Assembly (NCBI RefSeq): GCF_041449215.1
Contig: NZ_JBGNFV010000001.1
Coordinates: forward strand, 1,463,001 to 1,527,000
DNA: 64,000 bases
Direction: 5' to 3'
Source of the DNA: Roseivirga sp. BDSF3-8
GTDB lineage: Bacteria; Bacteroidota; Bacteroidia; Cytophagales; Cyclobacteriaceae
Made by a program: the position numbers and the translations under genes. The notes below the pieces were generated by a model. That model searched no databases and was not told the origin of the DNA. It was given only the letters and a program-made list of their open reading frames with translations. Below are positions 55,336 through 64,000 of the stretch, piece by piece. The number at the start of each line of letters is the position of its first letter. Within the stretch, counting starts at the first letter, position 1.

Positions 55336-55800
55336 TCAGGAAGAAGAGCCTGAGGTACTGCGTCTGACGTTTTTATGGAGGCCGATATGGTGCTGCCAAA
55401 AGCGACAGCCAAGTGGTACCACATGCATATGATGGGTTTGCTTGATCCTCTCGGGGGAAGGCAGGGGTTGTCCCGGCTCCAGTTCTGTATAGGCTTGCCT
55501 GGGTTTGAGCCTGACAAAATAACGCTGGTCGGGAAAAACCTTTTCATGGTCTTTCACTCTGACAAAACCATCTTTTTGCAATATTTCACATACTCGCGGA
55601 AGGTCTCCCGGCTCTTCCAGTCCTATCATAATGTTTAGGGGTTCTTTGGAATTAAAGGCGGGGGTCACTTCACGCTTTGCTGCCTGGCCAATGTCGACAA
55701 TACAATGGGGATAGGCAGACAGAAGCTTTTCCAGCCTTAGCTTTTCTGATGAATAAGTGGCATCGTGGTACGCACCCGGTTTGTTACTGCTTGTTTCCAT
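55336..55800 (-). CDS. Divergent GrpB-like (nucleotidyltransferase-fold) protein
   Basis: The 154-residue protein looks like a GrpB/UPF0157 family member: YSSEKLRLEKLLSAY, a central LNIMIGLEEPGDLPRVCEILQKDGF, RYFVRL, THHMHVVPLGCRFWQHHIGLHKNVR. The usual HIGSTAVPG nucleotidyltransferase motif is replaced by VDIGQAAKREVTPAF, losing the Gly-Ser pair, and the end is cut short after HKNVR. It may have lost catalysis. The family's role is unclear. It converges with hemE. Confidence 0.6.
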   Translation of the reverse strand: METSSNKPGAYHDATYSSEKLRLEKLLSAYPHCIVDIGQAAKREVTPAFNSKEPLNIMIGLEEPGDLPRVCEILQKDGFVRVKDHEKVFPDQRYFVRLKPRQAYTELEPGQPLPSPERIKQTHHMHVVPLGCRFWQHHIGLHKNVRRSTSGSSS

Positions 55801-56015
55801 AAAAAGTACAAAGGGGACATTATTGAATAAGTATTCTGTCCGGATATCGAAAAAAATTTAGCGCCTAAACTGAAATTACAGTAATTGAGTTATATAGAAT
55901 GTTGTTCTATTCTCTTAATTTACAAAATAAAAGGGACTGATCCGCGTATTTTTAAATGGTTTGACAGGGAAAATTTTCAATTTTTAACTTCCTGTCTGAA
56001 AGCAAACAGATCAAT

Positions 56016-58649
56016 TTGAGAAAGCCCGAACGCTTACCGGAACATACAGCCAAAAATAAAGTAATCCTTTGGTTTATGGTGGCCTTTGTTATGCTGGCTG
56101 TGGCGGGAGTGATCGCATATACCAGTTTCAACCGCCTGGAGGATAGTGTAGAAAGGCTAGCTGCACCAAATAATAAACTGATCCAGCTAAACAGGATACT
56201 GGCGGACATCTCCCGGCTTGAGTATAACTCGAATCAGTTTTTGCGGGATTTTGACACTACCTACCTGCAAACGCACAGGCAAAAAACGGAAGAACTGCAA
56301 AGCAAGCTGACGGACATGTATGATATGCTTGCCAGCCAACCGGTGCAGCAGGAACGCCTTGACTCTATCTCGCTGCTGCTGGGTGAGCGGATGAAAAAGA
56401 TGGAGGATCTGACTGCGCTAAGAAGTCAATATGAAAATGAGGTTTTCACTGAAAAGGCTTTCCGTGAAATATCCCGCCGGGTAGCAAAAAACAAGCAAAC
56501 ACAACAGGATAGTGCCTATGTGCTCAGGCATATTACTACTGAGGTGAAGGTAGAAGATGCTGAGCCTAAGCCTGAGTCTGCCGAGAAGGAAGAAAAAGAG
56601 AACAAAGGCTTTTTTAGAAATATAGGGAGCTTCTTTACCAAAAAATCCAATGAGGAAGACGCTGAGGAGGAACGGGCAAATGAGAAGCAACAGGTCCGTA
56701 AGAAGGTCCGGACGGTAACGGATACTATAGCCCTTGCTAAAAAGGACACGGTATTGCAGGACATTCAAAAGATTTTATCCGGCTTTACGCAGGATGAGCT
56801 CCGCTACCGCCGCCTGCTTGAGGTGAGGGAAACGGATCTGGTTCAGACCAATGCCAAGATCGTTGATAAAATCCAGACGATCATCAGCGAGGTAGAGGAG
56901 GATGAGATAGTCCGTGCGGTAACTAATAGTAAAGAAGCAAAGAATATCGCTCAGAGCAGCACCCGCACGATAGCGGTGATACTTGGTGTGTTTTTCTTTA
57001 CGAGCCTGTTATTTGTAAGCCTTATCAGCGGCGATATACGAAAGAGTATTTTTTACAGGCAGCAACTGGTAAGGGCTAAGGAAGAAAGCGAACGGCTTGC
57101 GAGGGTAAAGGAGGAGTTTCTGGCCAACATGAGTCATGAGATCAGGACGCCGCTAAATGCGATTGTGGGATTTACGGAGCAACTGGAGAAGAGCGGTGTG
57201 CAGCATGCTCAGCAACCATACATTGATGCTCTTAAGCATAGCAGCGGGCATCTGCTTCACCTGGTCAATGATATACTGGATTACTCGAAGATTGAAGCAG
57301 GTGAATTACCTCTAGAGGAAATACCTTTCTACATAAAATCAGTTGTTCACCAGGTCTTTTTGAGCCTGGAGAACAAGGCCCGACAAAAGGGCCTGAACTT
57401 CTACTATGAGGTGGATGAAAGGCTGGGCCAGGCCTTTCTGGGGGACCCTCACCGCCTTGCCCAAATCCTGATAAACCTGGCGGGTAATGCGATCAAATTC
57501 ACTAACAACGGAGAGGTCTTTATCGATTGCAAGCTTATAAAGGAGTCTGAGAAGAAAATGCGTGTAAGGCTGGATGTAAAAGATACGGGTGCGGGTATTT
57601 CTTCCGGAAGCCTGAAGAATATCTTTGACAGCTTTAAGCAGGCAGACAGTACGGTATCCCGCAAGTATGGCGGTACGGGACTTGGGCTGGCAATCACCAA
57701 GCGTCTGGTGGAAATGCACGATGGCCGGATTAAAGTGACGAGTGAGGTAGGAAAGGGTAGTACGTTTACGCTGGAAATTCCTTACCAGAAAACGGACATG
57801 CCTGTGGAAACTACCGAAACGGTGTTTACTGAAGCCTCGGAAGCTTCGCTGGAAGGAAAGCGGCTGCTGGGTGTGGACGACGATGCTTTTAACCTCAAAC
57901 TACTGCGGGTAATCCTGGACAAATACAAGCTGGACTATAAGCTGGTAAATAATGGCGCTGATGCTATAAGGCTGGCTAATGAAGAGGACTGGGATCTTAT
58001 GCTACTGGATATGCAAATGCCGGAGGTAAGCGGGGTGGAGGTAGTGAGGGCGATTAGGGGCATGAAGGACACCAAACGGCGCGCCGTCCCTGTGGTGGCT
58101 CTTACGGCGAATGTACTGAAGAAGGACCTGCAGCTTATGTATAATGAGGGGGCGAATGATCATCTGCTGAAGCCTTATAAAGAAACTGAACTGGTAGAAA
58201 AGCTTTTGCTTTATATGGGTGAAGTGCCTCTGACTGAAAAAGCGAGACATAGGGCAGGGAATATGGATGATAGAGAGAAGGCTAATGCCCCTGCTAATGA
58301 TAAGTTACCTGTATATGACCTCAATGACCTTAAGCGTTTTACGGGTGATGATCCGGAGGCTATACGCGAGATAGTGGAGGACTTTATTGAAGAAACGGAG
58401 GAAAACCTGCGAGAACTGATCCGTGTATTGGAGCGGGGTGATGTGCCGGGGCTTAAGAATATTTCTCACAAGATGTTTCCCGGATACTCTCACTTTAATA
58501 TCCATCCTGCGGCTGAGCTGCTGCGTGAAATAGAAACTGACGTGGAGAACAAAAAGCTAACCTCTGATATGAAGGCAAAGACGGAAAAAGTGATCATTCA
58601 TACGGAAAGGGTTCTGGCTATATTGCGTGAAGACTACGCGGTGGTTTGA
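56016..58649 (+). CDS. Hybrid sensor histidine kinase with receiver and HPt domains
   Basis: The 877-residue protein has a transmembrane helix (about 10-30), a periplasmic segment (about 35-305) that holds a charged insertion (about 185-230), a second helix (about 312-335), HisKA (FLANMSHEIRTPLNAI), HATPase (NLAGNAIKF, GTGLGLAI), a receiver (VDDDAFNLKLLR, LLDMQMPEVSG, LTANV, LLKPYKE) and an HPt domain (ISHKMFPGYSHF near 815). So a full phosphorelay sits in one chain. The TTG start at 56016 is uncertain; the next ATG lies in the first helix. It converges with the sigma-54 regulator, and their stops touch. Confidence 0.92.
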   Translation: MRKPERLPEHTAKNKVILWFMVAFVMLAVAGVIAYTSFNRLEDSVERLAAPNNKLIQLNRILADISRLEYNSNQFLRDFDTTYLQTHRQKTEELQSKLTDMYDMLASQPVQQERLDSISLLLGERMKKMEDLTALRSQYENEVFTEKAFREISRRVAKNKQTQQDSAYVLRHITTEVKVEDAEPKPESAEKEEKENKGFFRNIGSFFTKKSNEEDAEEERANEKQQVRKKVRTVTDTIALAKKDTVLQDIQKILSGFTQDELRYRRLLEVRETDLVQTNAKIVDKIQTIISEVEEDEIVRAVTNSKEAKNIAQSSTRTIAVILGVFFFTSLLFVSLISGDIRKSIFYRQQLVRAKEESERLARVKEEFLANMSHEIRTPLNAIVGFTEQLEKSGVQHAQQPYIDALKHSSGHLLHLVNDILDYSKIEAGELPLEEIPFYIKSVVHQVFLSLENKARQKGLNFYYEVDERLGQAFLGDPHRLAQILINLAGNAIKFTNNGEVFIDCKLIKESEKKMRVRLDVKDTGAGISSGSLKNIFDSFKQADSTVSRKYGGTGLGLAITKRLVEMHDGRIKVTSEVGKGSTFTLEIPYQKTDMPVETTETVFTEASEASLEGKRLLGVDDDAFNLKLLRVILDKYKLDYKLVNNGADAIRLANEEDWDLMLLDMQMPEVSGVEVVRAIRGMKDTKRRAVPVVALTANVLKKDLQLMYNEGANDHLLKPYKETELVEKLLLYMGEVPLTEKARHRAGNMDDREKANAPANDKLPVYDLNDLKRFTGDDPEAIREIVEDFIEETEENLRELIRVLERGDVPGLKNISHKMFPGYSHFNIHPAAELLREIETDVENKKLTSDMKAKTEKVIIHTERVLAILREDYAVV

Positions 58650-60044
58650 TCAAAGCAGACCATATTTCTCCATCTTATTATAGAGTGTTTTGCGGTCGAT
58701 CTTAAGGATTCTGGCTGCTTTACTTTTATTAAACCGGGTATCGTTAAGGGTTTTGATAATTAACTCTTTTTCATTCTCCTCATTCATTTTATGAAGTGAA
58801 GCAGAAGAGTTTTGGCTTTGGGGGGCAGCGGGTTCTGCGGTGGCTATGGCGGTATTGCAAAACATTTCCTGAGGCAGGGCATTTCGCCCAATTGGGCCGC
58901 TGCCGGTGATGAGTACGGCCCTGCGGACAATATTTCGCATTTCGCGCAGATTACCTGGCCACTTGTATACGGCAAATAGGGCTTCTACATCATCACTAAA
59001 CCCGCTTACCTGGGTTCCCAGCTCCTGGTTAGCTTTTTCTAAAAAATGCCCTGCAAAAAGATAGACATCTTGCCCACGATCCCGAACTGGAGGAAGGAGA
59101 AGGGAGAACTCGTTTAGTCGATGGTAAAGATCTTCACGAAAGGCTCCGTTCGCGACCTTATCTCTGAGGTCGTCATTGGTGGCGGTGATAATGCGAACGT
59201 CTACCGGTATATCATCATTTTCCCCTATACGCCTGATTTTTCTTTCCTGTAAGGCTCGTAAAAGCTTTACCTGTACCTCATAGGAGAGGTTGCCCACTTC
59301 ATCTAAAAACAGGGTCCCACCTGAAGCATGTTCAAACTGGCCCTTTTTGCTATTTAAGGCACCAGTAAATGCTCCCTTGGCATGACCAAATAATTCACTA
59401 TCGGCAAGCTGACCGGTGAGTGTCCCGCAATCAAGGGCTACAAAGGGCTTGTGAACTCGTTTACTCCTGCGATATATTTCCCTGGCAAGGTATTCTTTAC
59501 CGGTACCGCTCTCGCCCTGGATAATCACGGATAATTCTGTAGGGGCTACAAGGTCTACATGCTTCATCAACTGCTGCATGGCTGGCCCGGTGCCACTGAT
59601 AAAGGAATTGTCTGATGACTGGCCTGCATGAGGGGGAGCTGGTGTGTTTTGGGGTTGGGTTGGCGGCTGCTCCTGTAAATTGGCAGAAGTGGCGAGAGCT
59701 GTACGGATGGTATGTAGCACTTCTTCAGGATTAACGGGCTTAAGGACGTAGTCTACTGCCCCCTGCTTCATGGCCTGGACAGCCACACGGGTATCTGAAT
59801 ACCCGGTCACTAACAGCACGGGAAGTTCTGGCTGAGCTTTTCTCAACTGATGCATGAGCTCTATACCAGTTGTATCAGGCAGCCTGTAGTCACTGATTAC
59901 AAAGTCATAGGCATGCTGTGCCATTAGTTCGGCTGCATTGGCAGCACTCCGTGCCGTCTCTGGCTGGTAGCCATTCTTACTAAGAAATTTTTCCAGAAGT
60001 CCTGAAAAAACCCTGTCATCTTCGACAATTAATATTCGTGCCAC
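58650..60044 (-). CDS. NtrC-family response regulator (canonical GAFTGA)
   Basis: The 464-residue protein has a receiver (about 1-120: [33 protein letters not shown]), a Pro/Gln-rich linker (about 122-145), an AAA+ domain (about 150-385: [44 protein letters not shown]) and a Fis-type HTH at the end ([19 protein letters not shown]). It starts with GTG at 60044. A perfect 9-bp inverted repeat covers the region just upstream. The convergent hybrid kinase may be its partner, though the HPt of that kinase could also serve other regulators. Confidence 0.92.
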   Translation of the reverse strand: MARILIVEDDRVFSGLLEKFLSKNGYQPETARSAANAAELMAQHAYDFVISDYRLPDTTGIELMHQLRKAQPELPVLLVTGYSDTRVAVQAMKQGAVDYVLKPVNPEEVLHTIRTALATSANLQEQPPTQPQNTPAPPHAGQSSDNSFISGTGPAMQQLMKHVDLVAPTELSVIIQGESGTGKEYLAREIYRRSKRVHKPFVALDCGTLTGQLADSELFGHAKGAFTGALNSKKGQFEHASGGTLFLDEVGNLSYEVQVKLLRALQERKIRRIGENDDIPVDVRIITATNDDLRDKVANGAFREDLYHRLNEFSLLLPPVRDRGQDVYLFAGHFLEKANQELGTQVSGFSDDVEALFAVYKWPGNLREMRNIVRRAVLITGSGPIGRNALPQEMFCNTAIATAEPAAPQSQNSSASLHKMNEENEKELIIKTLNDTRFNKSKAARILKIDRKTLYNKMEKYGLL

Positions 60045-60045
60045 A

Positions 60046-60079
60046 CTTGATAATTACGCTGTGTAATATGATTATCAAG
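60046..60079. promoter_or_regulatory. Inverted repeat at the start of the sigma-54 regulator gene
   Basis: CTTGATAAT (60046-60054) and ATTATCAAG (60071-60079) are a perfect 9-base inverted repeat with a 16-base centre. It ends one base from the GTG start codon of the regulator gene. In the leader it would form a hairpin next to the start; in DNA it could be an operator. Confidence 0.5.
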
Positions 60080-60170
60080 GTGAATAACGGAAATCGGGGT
60101 ATTCCGTTTAAATGCCATTTCACTACCCTAAATAAACAAAAAGAGCAATGTTGAACGGCCTATATAAATA

Positions 60171-60203
60171 AAGCCACCTGCTGTCTGGCAGCAGGTGGCT
60201 TTT
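60171..60203 (-). terminator. Terminator of the exported-protein gene
   Basis: Arms AAGCCACCTGCTG and CAGCAGGTGGCTT form a 13-bp perfect stem with a 5-base loop; the minus strand continues with TTTATTTATA. It lies about 35 bases after the stop of the gene at 60239. Confidence 0.8.
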
Positions 60204-60238
60204 ATGATCGTACTGTTTTACACTGTACTTAAAAGGGA

Positions 60239-60664
60239 TTACTCTATTGAGTCGTCGATTTTTTCTTGTACAGAAGTACCGGCTTCATCAATTACCAGTA
60301 CGGTCTCAGTAGAGGGCTCTCCCATAGCGGGTTCTTCTATTGTTTCACCTTCGGTCATCTCAATTTCGCCTTCCCCTAAGTGTAGCTCGTATGTTACGAC
60401 CATGGTTTCATTTTCCTTAGTTTCAACTTTATATGCTTTTGAGATATCCCAGTCAGCATACTGACTTTCGCTATAAGCTACTACCACCTGCTCAGGAAGT
60501 TCTTCTACTCCTACAGGAGTCCTTTTCACTTCTGCCTCTTTGAGGGGGTCCACTACTTCAATTTCGGTGTTATTATATGCAGCTTCAGTTGTTGCCAGAG
60601 ATTGTGCGCTTACAAAACCAGTCGTCATCAGTGCACATGCAGTTATTAAAAAAGTCTTCTTCAT
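60239..60664 (-). CDS. Small acidic exported protein of unknown function
   Basis: The 141-residue protein has a typical signal peptide (about 1-20, ending GFVSAQ) and a very acidic mature part (EIEVVDPLKEAEVKR, GEGEIEMTEGETIEEP). A central stretch, QVVVAYSESQYADWDISKAYKVE, reads like one PepSY/BLIP-like unit often found in Bacteroidota exported proteins. It is likely periplasmic. The function is unknown. It stands alone with its own terminator. Confidence 0.7.
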   Translation of the reverse strand: MKKTFLITACALMTTGFVSAQSLATTEAAYNNTEIEVVDPLKEAEVKRTPVGVEELPEQVVVAYSESQYADWDISKAYKVETKENETMVVTYELHLGEGEIEMTEGETIEEPAMGEPSTETVLVIDEAGTSVQEKIDDSIE

Positions 60665-60870
60665 GACGTAAAAATGTTATTGTTAAGGTTTAATAAACAG
60701 TTGTTGTGCTGTCGTTACGCTCTCATAATTACTAATTCCGTACCAAGCTTAAAAACGTACCACAAACGCAAAAAAGGGCTATTTGACGATTCCAGAGTGT
60801 GGAATAATTCCCCACACCGGGTAAAGTATCCTCCCCGATACGGGAATATTTTGCAAGGCGCGCTATTCTT

Positions 60871-60902
60871 TTGGTATCTGAAAAGAACAATCGTTATTTT
60901 TG
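60871..60902 (+). promoter_or_regulatory. Promoter of the aminotransferase operon
   Basis: TTG (60871-60873, within TTTTGG) followed after 21 bases by TATTTTTG (60895-60902), a good Bacteroidota -33/-7 pair. Transcription would start near 60909. This excludes the in-frame start at 60871 and supports ATG 60928. Confidence 0.65.
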
Positions 60903-60927
60903 GACGCATTCAAAATGTGATAGACCT

Positions 60928-62124
60928 ATGAGCGACCTTTCGTTGCGTATACGCGGACTGGCAGAATCTGCCACCATTGCCATGGCCCAGAAGGCCCGTG
61001 AATTTAAAGCTCGGGGCATTGACCTGATAAGCTTAAGCCTGGGGGAACCAGATTTTAAAACACCGGACTATATCCGGGAGGCGGCTATTGACGCCATTAA
61101 TGACGGAAGCTATTTTTCATATCCTCCTGTGCCGGGTTATCAGGACCTGAGAGAGGCTATCGCTGAAAAACTAAAGCGTGATAATGGGATAGAAACCACT
61201 GCGGCTAATATTGTGGTGTCTACAGGGGCTAAGCAGTCCATAGCTAATGTTATGCTGTGTCTGCTTGATCCGGGTGATGAGGTTGTAGTCTTCTCCCCTT
61301 ACTGGGTAAGCTACGCCGAAATCATTAAGGTGGCTGAGGGGACACCGGTGTTTGTACATGGCGGCATTGAAAATGACTTTAAGGTAACTCCCGGCCAATT
61401 GGAAGAGGCGATCACGCCTAAAACTAAGGCCATCATTTACAGCTCACCGTGTAATCCCACAGGTACGGTATTCACGCAATCTGAATTGGAAGCCTTCGCG
61501 GAGGTAGTGAAAAGACATGAAGGCGTGTATGTAATAGCTGACGAAATATATGAGCTGATTAACTTTAGCGGAGGACATGCAAGCATGGCGGCTATACCGG
61601 GCATGGGTGACCGGACTATTACGGTCAATGGCTTTAGTAAAGGCTATGCGATGACTGGCTGGCGCGTAGGCTATATTTCTGCCCCGCTGGAAATAGCAAA
61701 AGCCTGTAATAAAATGCAGGGGCAGTTTACCTCTGCCACGAATGGCATTGCGCAGCGGGCTGCACTGGCAGCACTCAGGGGTGACCAGGAGCCTACGAAA
61801 AAGATGGCTGAGGCTTACCTTGAGCGCCGTGATATGGTTTTGAAATTGCTCGCAGACATACCGGGGATACAGGCTAATACGCCTCAGGGGGCTTTTTATG
61901 TATTCCCTAACGTGAGCTCGTACTTTGGCAAGTCATACGAAGGAAGAAAAATAGATAATGCTACTGACCTGTGCATGTATTTGCTGGAAGAGGCACATGT
62001 GTCGCTGGTTACCGGAGAGGCTTTTGGCGCACCTGACTGCCTGAGGATAAGCTATGCGGCCTCTGTGGAAGAGCTCAAAGAGGCTTTCCGCCGAATAGCT
62101 GAGGCGCTTGGAAAACTGAATTAA
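60928..62124 (+). CDS. Aspartate/aromatic aminotransferase, class I
   Basis: The protein, 398 residues from ATG 60928, is a class I/II PLP aminotransferase: ISLSLGEPDFKTPDYIREAA, VSTGAKQSIANVM, SSPCNPTGTVF, IADEIYELI and the PLP-lysine motif VNGFSKGYAMTGWRVGY. Substrate (aspartate, aromatic or other) cannot be told by eye; it resembles bacterial aspartate aminotransferases. Its stop overlaps the start of the sugar kinase gene by one base. Confidence 0.92.
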   Translation: MSDLSLRIRGLAESATIAMAQKAREFKARGIDLISLSLGEPDFKTPDYIREAAIDAINDGSYFSYPPVPGYQDLREAIAEKLKRDNGIETTAANIVVSTGAKQSIANVMLCLLDPGDEVVVFSPYWVSYAEIIKVAEGTPVFVHGGIENDFKVTPGQLEEAITPKTKAIIYSSPCNPTGTVFTQSELEAFAEVVKRHEGVYVIADEIYELINFSGGHASMAAIPGMGDRTITVNGFSKGYAMTGWRVGYISAPLEIAKACNKMQGQFTSATNGIAQRAALAALRGDQEPTKKMAEAYLERRDMVLKLLADIPGIQANTPQGAFYVFPNVSSYFGKSYEGRKIDNATDLCMYLLEEAHVSLVTGEAFGAPDCLRISYAASVEELKEAFRRIAEALGKLN

Positions 62125-63131
62125 TGGATAGAGTTTCATCACTGGAAGAGTTATTTGAAAGGCTAAACGGACTGCGTGCCCTCATAATAGGGGACGTAAT
62201 GATCGACTCTTACATTTGGGGTAAAGTTGAGCGCATATCGCCGGAAGCACCGGTGCCGGTAGTAACGGTTACACGCCGTGAAAAGCGACTGGGTGGGGCA
62301 GCAAATGTGGCTCTTAACGTACAGGCACTGGGGGCCACCCCAGTGCTGTGTGCGCTGGTAGGGGATGACACGGAAGGACAGGAATTCAGGGGGTTACTGG
62401 CGGATAATGGGCTGACTGACGAAGGCATTATTACCAGTCAGGCACGCCCTACCACGATGAAAGAGCGGGTGTTATCAGGCTCTCAGCAAATGCTCCGTGT
62501 GGATAATGAGTCTGATAAAAACCTGGACGGTACGGAACAGGCAGCCCTTCTTCACAGGATACAGAAATTACTGGGTGATTGTGACGTGGTGATATTTGAA
62601 GACTATGATAAGGGGTGTCTGAATGCAACGGTCATAGAGGAAACTGTAAAACTGGCTGGAGAGAAGGGCATACCTACTGTGGTGGATCCGAAGAAGAGGA
62701 ATTTCATGGCTTACCGCGGGGTCTCACTCTTTAAGCCTAATTTGAAAGAATTGAAAGAAGGGCTTAAAATAGAGTTTGACCACGGAGACCGTACCCGACT
62801 TGGAGAGGCTATAAAAACGCTGGCTGACAAGATCCAGGCACAACACACTCTGGTCACACTATCTGAGAAAGGGGTGGCTATAAACCACCGTGAAGAGGGA
62901 TTGCATTTTTTACCTGCCCATGTGCGCGATATCAGCGATGTGAGTGGTGCGGGGGACACAGTGGTAAGTATAGCCTCACTGGCTCTGGCTTTGAACCTGC
63001 CGGTACGAATGATAGCGGCCTTGAGTAACCTGGGGGGCGGGCTGGTGTGCGAGCATCTGGGTGTAGTACCTATTAATAAAAGTCGACTCTTTGATGAAGC
63101 CCGGCGGTGTAAGCTGCATGAAGAACTATGA
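62124..63131 (+). CDS. hldE1: RfaE1-type D-glycero-beta-D-manno-heptose-7-phosphate kinase (PfkB family)
   Basis: The 335-residue protein has the PfkB carbohydrate kinase signatures: ALIIGDVMIDSYIWGKVERISPEAPVPV, LGGAANVALNVQALGATP and the catalytic DVSGAGDTVVSIASLALA. This pattern is that of the kinase domain of HldE, which phosphorylates heptose-7-phosphate for LPS core precursors. The nucleotidyltransferase half is missing here, as in two-gene arrangements. It starts on the last base of the aminotransferase gene and overlaps trkH by 4 bp. Confidence 0.88.
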   Translation: MDRVSSLEELFERLNGLRALIIGDVMIDSYIWGKVERISPEAPVPVVTVTRREKRLGGAANVALNVQALGATPVLCALVGDDTEGQEFRGLLADNGLTDEGIITSQARPTTMKERVLSGSQQMLRVDNESDKNLDGTEQAALLHRIQKLLGDCDVVIFEDYDKGCLNATVIEETVKLAGEKGIPTVVDPKKRNFMAYRGVSLFKPNLKELKEGLKIEFDHGDRTRLGEAIKTLADKIQAQHTLVTLSEKGVAINHREEGLHFLPAHVRDISDVSGAGDTVVSIASLALALNLPVRMIAALSNLGGGLVCEHLGVVPINKSRLFDEARRCKLHEEL

Positions 63132-64000
63132 AGCTTAAACGCCTCAAAAATCAATTCTCGGAAAGCCTGAATAACTTCCTGTACGGAAGCCGGCAAACAG
63201 CCTATGCCCTTACGAGGGCTATCACACTTCTGGCCTCCATCGCTGCGCTGGGTCTGCTCATTTATGTGTATGGGTTTGAACCGCGCGAAAGAGAGGTAAC
63301 GCGGATATTCAACTGGCTGGACTTCATCTTTGTGATCTTTGTAATCTCATTTGGGGTACGCATAATATACGCATTCAGGCGGCGGGAATTCCTGAAAGAT
63401 AACCTGTTTGAGTCGCTGCTTGTCTCGTTTATCATTCTTAACGGGGTGAGTAACTACTTGCTTGGAAACCTGCTGCTGGAGGGGGTGTTTTCTGCCTTGG
63501 GATTCAACAATTATGAGTCGTTCTATCAGGTATTTATTACCATTTTCATGTTTTTGCTCCTTGGTTTTGAGGTAACCAAGGCGAGCCTGAACCTGGCGAA
63601 GGTGACGCTTAAGCCAGCAACGACATTTATTCTTTCCTTTCTTTTGCTGATTGCGGTAGGTACGGGCCTGCTGATGCTACCGGCTATGACGGTACGGGAA
63701 GGCAGTATGCCCTTTCTGGAGGCGTTATTTACTTCCGTCAGCGCCAGTTGTGTTACGGGGCTCATTGTAGTGGACACAGCTACGTATTTTACCTTCAAGG
63801 GGCAGCTGATCATCATGATCCTAATACAGCTTGGCGGGCTGGGTATTGTATCATTCGCCACGTTCTTTGCTACCTTTCTGAGACAGGGGGTAGGTATAAA
63901 ACAGCAACTTCTTATCCAGGACTTCCTTAGCAGTGAAAGCCTCTTTTCTGCCCGTGGCCTGCTAAAGCAGATTATTTTAATCACGCTGGTGATAGAGGCG
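63128..64000 (+). CDS. TrkH-family potassium uptake protein (partial, runs off the window)
   Basis: From ATG 63128, overlapping the kinase stop as ATGA, an open frame of at least 291 codons reaches the end of the window. It has hydrophobic helices with TrkH/KtrB features: EALFTSVSASCVTGLIVVDTA (selectivity-filter loop), then IQLGGLGIVSFATFF. TrkH proteins take up K+ with a Trk/Ktr regulatory subunit, here not yet visible. The unusually long N-terminus (about 150 residues with four helices before the pore part) suggests an extra membrane domain. Confidence 0.85.
   Translation, partial: MKLKRLKNQFSESLNNFLYGSRQTAYALTRAITLLASIAALGLLIYVYGFEPREREVTRIFNWLDFIFVIFVISFGVRIIYAFRRREFLKDNLFESLLVSFIILNGVSNYLLGNLLLEGVFSALGFNNYESFYQVFITIFMFLLLGFEVTKASLNLAKVTLKPATTFILSFLLLIAVGTGLLMLPAMTVREGSMPFLEALFTSVSASCVTGLIVVDTATYFTFKGQLIIMILIQLGGLGIVSFATFFATFLRQGVGIKQQLLIQDFLSSESLFSARGLLKQIILITLVIEA

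Noticed and set aside
1-64000. rRNA, tRNA and CRISPR arrays
   Set aside because: I read all intergenic gaps on both strands and saw no clover-leaf sequence, rRNA segment or regularly spaced repeat. A tRNA scan and repeat finder should confirm this.

Overview
The window looks like chromosomal DNA of a Bacteroidota bacterium, most likely Cytophagales-like. Three lines of evidence support this. Several genes carry type IX secretion (T9SS) sorting tails. Promoters match the Bacteroidota -7 consensus TAnnTTTG, often only a few bases before the start codon, and Shine-Dalgarno sites are weak. DnaJ has only two CxxCxGxG repeats, as I recall for some Cytophagales. I do not assign a genus. I see no rRNA, tRNA or CRISPR array. 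About 58 genes or gene remnants are described; the last one (trkH) runs off the right edge.

Layout. 0.1-6.8 kb: an Lrp-type regulator behind a clear promoter and palindrome, a DUF4112 membrane protein, a PyrR-like phosphoribosyltransferase, a PAS histidine kinase, panB, icd and a Lon-N-domain protein. 6.9-12.7 kb: nuoA-nuoB and nuoC-nuoD, split by an oppositely oriented ZIP-like membrane gene, then NAD(P)H-hydrate repair and mtgA. 12.7-19.2 kb: an envelope/secretion cluster with a tiny protein that is little more than a T9SS tail, DUF1800, DUF1501 (Tat-like signal plus T9SS tail), a beta-barrel protein and a lipoprotein. It ends at a terminator and a short element with inverted-repeat ends. 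19.5-27.8 kb: ahcY, birA, rsfS, ftsH, lpxH and a second PAS kinase. 27.9-32.9 kb: a TolC/HlyD/ABC exporter operon whose ATPase has lost several catalytic residues. 33-36.8 kb: an FKBP isomerase, a sigma-54-type response regulator with its kinase, and an acyl carrier protein.

36.9-40.4 kb is the accessory island. It holds a Gly-rich-linker lipoprotein with an abruptly AT-rich C-terminal module and an in-frame TGA, then two tandem paralogous four-helix membrane proteins, the second also broken by an in-frame TGA. About 740 bp of non-coding DNA with imperfect direct repeats follows. This resembles a decaying effector/immunity-type cassette and is my best candidate for something undescribed.

40.4-64 kb: htpG, a YwqK-like exported protein, an HNH protein, an MsrB-MsrA fusion, grpE-dnaJ, obgE, adk, hpt, an M42 peptidase, upp, a Na+/Ca2+ exchanger, serine dehydratase, hemE, a divergent GrpB-like protein, a hybrid kinase and a sigma-54 regulator whose stop codons touch, an exported protein, an aminotransferase, an RfaE1-type kinase and the start of trkH.

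Most of the window is housekeeping: respiration, cofactors, nucleotide salvage and protein quality control (htpG, ftsH, grpE-dnaJ, FKBP, msr). Five signalling proteins and two envelope-export loci are interspersed. All functions are inferred from reading the translated sequences; no database search was run.
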